Below, piece by piece: positions 56,240-64,000 of a stretch of 64,000 bases of DNA. Position numbers and translations under genes: made by a program. The stretch's first letter is position 1. Each line of letters begins with the position of its first letter. This stretch comes from Dipteris shenzhenensis (taxonomy: Eukaryota > Polypodiophyta > Polypodiopsida > Gleicheniales), in NCBI GenBank assembly GCA_047967505.1, contig CM106539.1; one strand, written 5' to 3'. The notes under the pieces were generated by a model that saw only the letters and a program-made list of their open reading frames with translations, was not told where the DNA came from and did not search any database.

Positions 56240-58760
56240 TAAGGTGTTCCCAAGTAAGGGTTCATTTGCTATGCATACTCCTTCCGGTCCCTTAGGGGAC
56301 CATTTAAGAGGTGGTGGTTCTGATTTTGAGGAGCTGGCTTTGCAAGATACAATTCGACGATCCTTGTTTGGACTCGTTCGAATTCATTGAAGTGTTCGTC
56401 GGCCTTGGCTTTTCTTCGATTTCCTCCAGCTTTCTTGCGGGATCTTTTGCTGTTATTCAACTTTGGAGGTTCAATTTTTGGAAGCTCGACTGCCATTAGT
56501 GCATGTAGGATGGCTAAGTCATTATCAAAGATTTGATCTTCAATTTCAGCATTCTCAGCCTCAGTTTCAAGGTCGCAAGGAAAATCTGAGTCATCATTGG
56601 TATGCGTACCTTCTTCAAGTTCATTATCCCACTCGAGGTCAGCCATAAAGAATGGCATTTCTAGATCGATTGGTTCTTCATGTGTGAGTGGAGGATCTAC
56701 CTATAGCACCTTAGCATCTATTTGTGTGAGAAGATGGGGTCTAATGAATGGCAATTGTCAAAGGTTGTCAATGTTTGTATCCAGTTATTGACATTGCTTT
56801 GTGAATCGTCCGCAGTATAGTATCAATACTTTGTAGGGCCATGTCATGGATTGGGTCTTGAGCTTGTTTCTCAACCTCAAATTGAGCTTGTTCCTTTTGT
56901 ACCCATTGTTGAAGTGCCTGAAAACGAGCCTTCTCCACTTTTGCATTTGGGTATGGAGCTTCTTTTATTTGAGGCTCGGGAGCTGATGTGGATGAGCTTG
57001 GTTGCTCATTGCTTAGCGGAGGTGGAGGCACTTGTGCTCTCTTTTTAAGAAGTCGCGTTGGTTGGATTGGAATGTTAGGGTCCTTGGTGGCCTCTTTCTG
57101 TTGGCATGTAATTACATTCAACACTTATCGGACCCAGACTTTGATGGTCCACCCCAATGATGTCGATTCGGAAGTCAGGCTTAACCTCTGTTTGTTGTGG
57201 GAATTTAATTTTCATGAGACAATCCATACAGGCATGTCCTATGCCACAATCTCTGCAGAGTGGTTGGAAAGTTAGTGGGGATACCATGATGAGGGCACTC
57301 TGCGATCCGGTGATTTTCTCCACAACTGTAGCACTTGATTGGTGCTCGATATGTATTGGGATGTACTTGATTTGCATAAACTACTATTAGAACCTCTACA
57401 CCTTCTACATAGTACACTGGGTACATACTCAAATGACGAGTCTACTTCCTCGGCTCGTAATTGATGTATTGGAACTGCCTAAGGAGCAAGATTGGGTGCT
57501 CTTGGATATGGTCGTGGATTTGAATTCCTGAGTAGTTGTGGGACGTGTTTGAATGGGAACAAGATTTAGCCTCAGAGCTGGGGGCACTTCTGTAAGTTCC
57601 AGTTGCCTGTACACTGGCATGGGTGCCGCTTCGTATTATTGAGGTCAAGGCGAGTTGTTGCACATGTTGAAGATGCAACTGTTTTCATCATTGCCGCTAA
57701 TGACGCAGATATAGCACCATAACCTTGGAAGTGGATTTGCTTGTGCAGTGATCCTGGCTCTTAGGACTGGGCACTCATTTGCTGTATGATTGGCCATGTA
57801 GTGTGGACACCATACATTTTCTCACTATGGATATGTCTGAGTTGGCGGGTTGAGACAAGTGAAGTTTTTGTTCCATGGCTTGCATCATGTCTTCTTTCAG
57901 CTTCATGGTCATGGCTTGTAGGCGATCTTCATTTGATGTTTTGGGAGTGGACTTGGATTTGCTCTTTTTAGAGTGCTTATCTCGTGTACTAGATCTTTCA
58001 TCATCACTGCTAGTGTCAGAGTCTTTCATGCCATCCTTGATGTCAATGGCTGCCACATGAGTAGCACTGAACATTTCATAGCTGCTAATCTTTTTCATAT
58101 CCTTTTGGATTTTCTTCCTTAGTCCTGCAATGAACTAGGCCGTGAGGTACTTTGAATGAGGGCGTGGGCCACATTTGGCTATTAATCTTTTCATCTTGCC
58201 CAGATACATGCGTACATCTTCTCAACAACCTTGTTCGATCTTGCTTAGTTGGAGAGCGGGATCATCTTGTAGCCTCTCCATTTGAAAGCGCCTTTTGAAT
58301 TTTGTTTGAAGCAGGTCCCATGTCGCTTGCTTTTCCACTAGATGGTCTAGGTACCATTCAGACGCTTCATCAGTTAAGGCCATGGGAAGCCAAGCCACCT
58401 TGGTTTCATGGGATTGATCTCCACCTGCTCGGCATGCAGCATCAAAATGCTAGAGGAATTGGGTGGGATCTTCCCTACCATTATATTTGGGAAGTTCCAG
58501 TTTTCCCAAGGGGCGTCTGCCTTGATTGTTATTATTTCTTTGATTAAAGAAATTGTCAGCCTCTGCATTGAGGTCGATATCCCCATCATTGTCATGATGG
58601 CGTCCAGCCATGTTGTGGCGTGGAGGAGTTAAAGGGATTGCTTGAATTTCAGGGGGGGATTCGAGGTAGAGGATTGTCTGGGGTGGTGGTTGCAGTGGAG
58701 TTGTATGCAGATTTGGCAAGCATTGGAGTCGGAGACATTGGCCAGAGTGTAGCTGCATGC
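56240..58760 (-). pseudogene. Gypsy gag and gag-pol linker with two short zinc knuckles; no protease found
   Basis: Gag probably starts at 58,611 (MAGRHHDNDGDIDLNAEADN...GKLELPKYNGREDP). It continues in a second frame with MALTDEASEWYLDHLVEKQ and FKRRFQMERLQDDPALQLSK (the retrotransposon gag domain) and an acidic/Lys-rich stretch (58,098-57,775). Two zinc knuckles follow: CYSCGENHRIAEC (near 57,335-57,297) and, one frame over, CRDCGIGHACMDC (near 57,255-57,217). Both have CX2CX3HX4C spacing rather than the usual CX2CX4HX4C. Next come a Pro/Gln-rich linker (57,124-56,768) and an acidic linker (56,658-56,269). I find no D(S/T)GA aspartic protease motif between knuckles and reverse transcriptase in any frame, so it is deleted or unrecognisable. 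Confidence 0.8.
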
Positions 58761-59828
58761 AGATTGGGTGAGAGTTGCAAAGGGTGACTCTGTAACAAGT
58801 GCGGGTGTTGATGTAGTTTTGTTTGGAGGGTTAGAGTGGTGTTAGTTTTGTAGGGACCATTGTGTTAATAATGTGTCTAAGATTGTCCCACGTGTGTAGG
58901 GAAATGTGCCGGTGCAGATGGATTGTCAATCAGAGGTCATGATGTAAAGATACGAGCAAATTAGTATGAAATGAGGCCCACATGGGGGCGCTAATGAGTG
59001 AGTTCTAGGGATGCCAAAATGGTGTGCAATGGGCTAGAAAAATGTCTTGTAGTGTGGTGTTTCTATGTGTGAAATTTTGGTTCAAACGCGATCCAATTTG
59101 GGTCCCAAATGGGCACGATATGAAGTGTTGAAGTAGGGGTAAAATTGGCCCTTTGGGGGAGGGGGGGGCTTGGTCTTAAGGTTGGTGTGAATGTTAAGTC
59201 CAACTAAGGGGTTTGAACCAAGTTAATTGCAGTTAGTCTAACTAGCCTATAACCCCCTCAATTACTATAACTAGATAGTTAGTTTAACTAACCTAACTAC
59301 TTTAACTAACTAGAGTTAGTCTACTAACTGAAGGTTTAGTTAAGCTAACCTAGCTTTTAGTAAACCAAACTAGAGTTAACCTAGCTAACCTAGTAAAATC
59401 TAATCTAACCTAACCTAACTAGGGTTAGATATAGGATTAGGTTAGTTTTTTTTAATAATTAATTTAAATTAATTTTCTTTTTTTTAAAACAAATTGGGGG
59501 GCGGGGGGGCATCGCACTGCGACCGACGAGAGGGGGGTGGTGGCTGGAGGGGAATGGGGAGGGAGGTGTGGAGGTGTTTGTAGATGGAGGAGGTAGGGCA
59601 GGGCGCGGATGGAGGTAGTAGGGCGGGGCGGAGCGTGGCAGAGGAGATGGAGGTGACTGGAGGAGCAGCACTGCCATTGGTCGCGCTGTCGAGGGCGGCT
59701 CTGCGAGCGCCGTCATTGCACGGCCGCGAGGCAATGCCTTGCCTATGGCAAGGCAAGGGCTTAGAGGCCCTTAATATTGTGAGTGGAGTGGCCGGCGAGG
59801 GGGGTAGAGAGAGAGAGAGGGGGGGAAT

Positions 59829-59864
<36 letters not shown>

Positions 59865-59998
59865 GGGGGGGAGGGTGGAGAGATAAAGAGAGAGAGGGGG
59901 GGTAGAGAGAGAAAGAAGGAGAGAGAAAAGAGAGGGGGGTAGTAGAGAGAGAGAGAAGGGGGGGAGTAGAGAGAAAGGGAGAAAAGAGAGAGAGAGAG

Positions 59999-60055
<57 letters not shown>

Positions 60056-61169
60056 GGGGGGAAGGAAAGAGGAGAGAGGGGGGGTGGAGATGGGGGGGTG
60101 TGGTGGTGGAGATTGGAGGGGGGGTGTTGGAGGGTGCAGATGGGAGGGGGGGGGGGGAAGGGGTGGTGGAGATGGAAGGGGGGGAGGGAAGGGGGGGGGG
60201 GGGAAGAATGGAGGGAGGGGGGGGGTGGTGGTGGAGATGGAAGGGGGTGGTGGAGATGGAGGGGAGGGTGGTGGAGAGGGGGGTGGTGGAGATGGAGGGG
60301 GGGGAGGTGGAGATGGAGGATGGGGGGGGAAAGGGGGTGGTGGTGTAGGGGGAGATGGAGGAGGGGGGGGGGTGTGGAGATGGAGGAGGGGGGGTGGAGG
60401 GGGGGGGAAAGAAAAAAGAAAAAACTTGACGGATGGAAAACTTTAATGGGAATCCAAAGGGAGGAAGAAATGGTCACCTAAACGCTCTCCAAGTCTTTCT
60501 CGATGTAACAGGATTGTTGAGGACCAATGGACAATGGGTGAATAGCTAGGTTATCGCTACGAGATGGGCTTGAAGTAACTCACCATGTGAGGATGGGAGT
60601 AGGGTGGTGGTCAATGGAGAGGAAGGAGTGTCTTGCATAGGGCTCAGAATGGTGGGGAAGAGGATGGAGGCAAGATGTGAAAGAAAAAGTATAAGAGGGA
60701 TGGGTGCTCTTTTATAGGGAAGAAGGGGAGAAGAAGGGGGAGTTGTGGATTTAGTCAAACAGATGTGCACCTTTGAATTTGTCCACTTTTGACTAGGGAG
60801 GTGGTTCTAATTTTTCTTTTGGGTTATGGCATTTAGAACCTTTAATCATTGATTGCCCATAACTTTTGGTGGTTGTGTTAGAATGTGCTTCCATAAAAAG
60901 GAGAAATGTTCAAAATTTCAAGCTCTACACTTTGACAACCAACACATGGTCTGATATATTCTTTAAGGTGCTGTTTTTCCAGAAACCATGCATTTTCCTA
61001 AACCGGTAGTGAAGAGTTTCAGCTAGGAATTATTTTTTTATTTTTTACTTGAGTTGGAAAATTTTTAGCTCTCCTAGCTCTTGAGTGACATGTTCATGAA
61101 AGTTCAAAGTAGTTTGTTTTTTACACATACCTGTGTATGTTTACTTGTTACTTGAGATGCTAGTCTTCT
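58761..61169 (-). other. Gypsy leader: CTAAC-rich, GC-rich and GA/G-rich blocks
   Basis: 59,220-59,450 is made of CTAACC and AGTTAG words. 59,500-59,770 is GC-rich. 59,800-60,060 is (GA)n, and 60,060-60,410 is a GGGGG/GGAGATGGA tract with G-runs up to a dozen. On the element strand these are C- and CT-rich. The Pro/Ser-rich and Gly-rich frames are artefacts. 60,450-61,169 is ordinary AT-rich leader. Confidence 0.7.
59800..60410. repeat. (GA)n and poly-G-rich low-complexity tract
   Basis: More than 600 bp with almost no pyrimidine on the plus strand except T in GGTGG and GATGG words. It has strong potential for G-quadruplex and triplex structure. Confidence 0.95.
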
Positions 61170-61184
61170 CGGCAGTGGCGCCAA
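61170..61184 (-). other. Gypsy primer-binding site (tRNA-Asp-like)
   Basis: The element strand reads TGGCGCCACTGCCGA two bases after the LTR end ...CCAACA. It resembles the tRNA-Asp primer site of plant gypsy elements (TGGCGCCGTTGCCGG), with a few mismatches. Confidence 0.75.
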
Positions 61185-61439
61185 ATGTTGGCTCTTTCCC
61201 ACGGCTTCCGCAGGAAGAGTAGGGTTTTCTCAGTATGTAGGGTTCCGAGGCTTTTTGTCACCTACAGATGTATTGGGGTTGTCATTTGTAGTATACATGT
61301 AGCTTAGGACCTCAAGTCGTATTCCAGTGAGAGAGGTAGGCTTAAGTGTGGTAAGCAAACATAGTGCATGCATGTGTAAAAGGAACGTGTATCATCATGG
61401 TTGAGGTTATGAAGGCTTTCGCCTTCATTAGGGGTTGTA

Positions 61440-61710
61440 ACGTTTAGGAGGAGTTTAAGGGTTAGAAGGAGGTTCCAAGGTTTACAAGGAGGTTCCAAGC
61501 TTTAGAAGGAGGTTCGAGAGTTTAGAAGGAGGTTCCAAGGTTTAGAAGAAGTTCTAGGGTTAGAAGGAGGATCTAAGGTTCAAAAGGAAGTTCTAGAGTT
61601 TAGAAGGAGGTTCCAGGGTTAGAAGGAGGATCCAAGGTTTAGAGAGAGGTTTCAGATTTTAGAAGGAGGTTCCAAGGTTAGAAAGAGGATCCAAGGTTCA
61701 AGGTAGAGTA
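61440..61710. repeat. TTAGAAGGAGGTTCCAAGG minisatellite
   Basis: Roughly a dozen units of 16-20 bp (GGTTTAGAAGGAGGTTCCAA, with GGATCCAAGGTT variants) within the gypsy LTR region. Confidence 0.9.
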
Positions 61711-61789
61711 CATGGTGGAGAACTTGTCTCCCTCGTAGATCATGGAGATTAAGGGTGGAGGAACTAAGGGTTCCTGGGGAGCATAGGAG

Positions 61790-62005
61790 TGGGAGAGGAA
61801 GAAGGTGTAAGAGCATGGGGGAAAGAAGAGAGAGGAGGGAGGAGGAGGAGGAGGAGGGAGAAGGAGAAGGAGGAGGAGGAGGAGGAGGGAGGAGGAGAAG
61901 GGAGGAGGAGGGAGGAGGACGAGGAGGAGGGAGGAGGAGGAGGAAGAGGGAGGAGGAGAAGGGAGGAGGAGGAAGGAGTATGAGGAGGAAGAGGGAGAGG
62001 GGGAG
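61790..62005. repeat. (GGA)n tract
   Basis: GGA/GAGGA triplet-like repeats over about 200 bp; Glu/Arg/Gly-rich frames on the plus strand are artefacts. Confidence 0.95.
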
Positions 62006-62166
62006 GATGGGTTGCAAGGTTGGAGGAGAGGGGAAGAGGAGTTGCAAGGTTAGGACATGCTTTTGGACGTGGAGTGCAAGGAAGCATGGACACTTGAGAC
62101 AATGGCTTGGAATATCAAAGTAGAACTCAACACAATGCCCCAAAGAGTGTGGGCTTCATTCTATTA

Positions 62167-62178
62167 TGGGGTATTTAT
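62167..62178 (-). promoter_or_regulatory. Gypsy LTR TATA box
   Basis: TATAAATACCCC on the element strand, between the 13-bp minisatellite (upstream) and R/U5. Confidence 0.6.
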
Positions 62179-62199
62179 ACAAGTTGGAGAGCTTCTCTC

Positions 62200-62640
62200 T
62201 CTGCATGTAGGAATTGTAAGAAATTCTCTCTCTGCATGTAGAACTTGCATATAGAAGTTGCATGTAGAAGTTGCAAGTTGCATGTTGCATGTAGAACTCG
62301 CATGTAGATCTTGCACGTAGGAGTTGCATGTAGAACTCGTATGTGGAACTTGCATGTAGGAGTTGCATGTAGAACATGCATGTAGGAGTTGCATATAGAA
62401 CTCGCATGTAGGAGTTGCATGTAGAACATGCATGTAGGAGTTGCATGTAGAACTTGCATGTAGAACTTGCATGTAGAACTCGCATGTAGGAGTTACATGT
62501 AGAACTCGCATGCAGGACTTGCATGTAGGACTTGCATGTAGAACTCGCATGTAGAACTTGCATCATGTAGAACTCGCATGTAGGAGTTGCATGTAGGACT
62601 TGCATGTAGAACTTGCATGTAGGACTTGCATGTTGGATTT
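62200..62640. repeat. 13-bp minisatellite (CATGTAGAACTTG / CATGTAGGAGTTG)
   Basis: About 30 units. Because 13 is not a multiple of three and the unit has no stop on the minus strand, all three minus frames stay open and show a 13-residue period (YMQVLHASSTCKF type). Confidence 0.95.
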
Positions 62641-62739
62641 CTAAGAGGGATTATTTCTAGCTTTATGCAAGTACAAGCAGAGCTTTGTCGCTACTCTACA
62701 CACATATTCTGTACTACCTAAGTCCATGTTGGAACAAAG

Positions 62740-63240
62740 ACAATAGTGGTGGTCTCTCCAAGACAACCTTGAATTCTGGCCAATGACAGGTTGTCAAGCT
62801 AGAGACTGTGCTGAGGCGATGGTCAAAATGATAGATTGTGTCTCATTATTAAGCCAAAAACCCGCATGGTGTTCTCTCCAAGCCAACCTATGATTTGCAT
62901 GGGCTGCGGGCAAAGATGCGGCAAAAGGTTGCACAATGACAGGTGGTCAGGTCAGAGACTATGCTACGGTGGTGTTTAGAATGATAGATTGCATCTAATT
63001 ATCACGCCAAAGTTGCAGCAAAAGGATGCGCGATGATAAGTGATCGTTGTGCTGCGGTGGTGTTCAGAATGATAGATTGTGTCTAATTATCACGCCAAAG
63101 TTGCAGCAGAAGGATGCACGATGATAAGTGATCAGGCGGCATAGGCCAGAGACTGCGCTACGCGGAGCAGTGCAGAGATGTCATATGTCAAGCTATGTGA
63201 TGTTTAGAACAAATAGATTGTGTCTCATTATTATTCTAGT
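62740..63240. repeat. Degenerate tandem repeat (TGATAGATTGTGTCTAATTA unit)
   Basis: Several copies of a unit of roughly 80-110 bp containing GGTGTTCAGAATGATAGATTG, TATCACGCCAAAGTTGCAGC and GATGATAAGTGATC, clearest at 62,960-63,130. Confidence 0.8.
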
Positions 63241-63329
63241 GCGCCTTCACGACATTAGAAAAAATTTCGATGAGAGAGTGGGCCCCCACAAAATTCAAAC
63301 ATTCACCTAGGGTGCATCGCTTCACGGCC

Positions 63330-63620
63330 CCAAAATGGCTGTGTGTGATCTAATATTAGTCCATTATGTCCTCTTTGTTGTATTGTGGTGGAAGATCAAA
63401 AACATTTATTTTGGGCTTGTGGTGAGAGGGATATGGATGAGGGTGGAGATGAGAACATTAAATCTAAGTGGAAGGCAGCTACGTTAGGGGATCCAGTGGG
63501 TGGCCATACATTCTTGTCACAATTGGTTTAGCGATCTGATACACAAGGAACTTGGTGGTTTTCTCTCAGACGCCTCTAGTTGGCTCAAGAGAACATATAA
63601 TTCTTACATCTGTATCGTCT
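63330..63620 (+). mobile_element. LINE ORF2 zinc-binding fragment
   Basis: Near 63,367 the plus strand reads CPLCCIVVEDQKHLFWAC, the CxxC...EDxxHxFWxC signature of the reverse-transcriptase zinc-binding region at the end of plant LINE ORF2. A short open stretch follows to a stop near 63,530. No other LINE part is visible. Confidence 0.7.
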
Positions 63621-64000
63621 AACCTTCGGGATATGTCTATAATAATGGCAAAAAATGATGAATAGGTAAGGTCATATCTAGGGTTATATGGGATAGTAGC
63701 CTCAATCACTAAATAACATCTTTATGTAGGCCTTGGGTAGTGTGCCCTTTCTTTTTGGTCAAATTCTTGTATGGGCTTTTTTTAGGGAATATATATGGCA
63801 CATTTTAAAATTAAAAGAGGAGAGTCTTGTCAAAACATTAAACCAATGACATGTGAACACCTCACATACTCGTTTCCCAAGTTGTCCTCATTTGTCAAGG
63901 ATTGTATTCAAGATCTCACAAGTAGAAGGAAGGGTTGAATCATTTGGTTATAAGCCTAATGATGTATTAATTATCATTAATTATCCGCTATGTAGGCACT
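63621..64000. other. No recognisable feature
   Basis: AT-rich sequence to the window end. Confidence 0.4.

Larger units (their letters stand above)
53840..62660 (-). mobile_element. Ty3/gypsy retrotransposon, 3'-truncated and decayed
   Basis: On the minus strand the order is 5' LTR (right of 61,187), primer site (61,184-61,170), G-rich leader, gag, pol up to the integrase core; homology stops near 53,840, so the rest of integrase and the 3' LTR are missing. Order reverse transcriptase, RNase H, integrase is that of Ty3/gypsy, and the tRNA-Asp-like primer site suits the Tat/Athila side of plant gypsy elements. Many stops and shifts. The outer LTR end is only estimated. Confidence 0.85.
61187..62660 (-). 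repeat. Gypsy 5' LTR (outer end approximate)
   Basis: The inner end is fixed by the CA before the primer site (61,187). TATAAATACCCC at about 62,178-62,167 on the element strand is a good TATA box, putting the start near 62,140. U3 upstream of it is mostly the 13-bp minisatellite. Downstream lie a GGA tract (61,790-62,000) and a second minisatellite (61,440-61,710). With no second LTR in the window, the outer end cannot be set. Confidence 0.6.

Noticed and set aside
59761-60481. Long Pro/Ser/Leu- and Gly-rich open frames on both strands
   Set aside because: They follow from the GA/G repeat, which has no stop codons in several frames.
62156-62605. 149-residue Met/Cys/His/Ser repeat protein on the minus strand
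   Set aside because: All three frames are open because of the 13-bp minisatellite; the period is the repeat itself.
62740-63240. CRISPR-like array
   Set aside because: Units are degenerate and contiguous with no conserved repeat plus unique spacer pattern, in a plant-type genome.

Overview
The window looks like a stretch of a large, repeat-rich land-plant nuclear genome. Spliced genes with GT-AG introns, Ty1/copia and Ty3/gypsy retrotransposons primed by plant-type tRNAs, LINE remnants, decayed DNA transposons and many microsatellites all point that way. The YhhW-type pirin genes, long divergent transposon genes and low gene density would suit a fern, lycophyte or bryophyte, but I cannot name the organism. 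Host genes are scarce: only two paralogous seven-exon pirin-like genes (12.1-13.9 kb and 42.3-44.1 kb, both on the minus strand) are clearly intact.

Layout. 0-0.3 kb: copia integrase scrap. 1.86-2.28 kb: end of an unrecognised spliced gene. 2.5-4.5 kb (-): a six-exon gene whose first exon encodes a histone H3 fold with centromeric-H3-like residues and whose later exons encode a C48 (Ulp1/SUMO-protease-like) domain, now decayed. 4.5-7.5 kb: duplicated, hairpin-bearing spacer. 7.8-9.4 kb (+): two-exon ORF of unknown family (ORF-X). 9.7-10.9 kb (-): remnant of a transposon-type protein. 10.9-11.65 kb: GC-rich promoter-like or solo-LTR-like block. 12.1-13.9 kb: pirin A. 16.9-24.1 kb (-): complete copia element with identical LTRs and a target-site duplication, but a broken gag-pol. 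24.6-25.1 kb: perfect 241-bp tandem duplication.

29.2-34.3 kb (-): second, more decayed copies of ORF-X and of the transposon-type protein. 36.8-38.2 kb: LINE ORF2 tail. 41.7-42.1 kb: MITE-like insertion. 42.3-44.1 kb: pirin B. 45.4-46.2 kb (+): relic of the same copia family. 48.3-53.6 kb (+): unknown coding remnant, a second histone H3-like pseudogene, then a decayed DDE-type transposase whose main exon lies between two oppositely oriented arrays of a short motif. 53.8 to about 62.7 kb (-): 3'-truncated Ty3/gypsy element with tRNA-Asp-like primer site, G-rich leader and a 13-bp minisatellite next to its LTR TATA box. 63.3-63.6 kb: another LINE scrap.

The best candidate for an undescribed system is the histone-bearing mobile DNA. 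Two separate H3-like genes sit beside transposon-type genes. One is fused to a SUMO-protease-like domain and lies beside ORF-X and a transposon-type gene, and the last two recur together as a pair 22 kb away. Much of the decay (nonsense codons, lost protease catalytic residues, TGACGTGGC to TGATGTGGC) fits C-to-T or G-to-A change, as expected from cytosine methylation followed by deamination.
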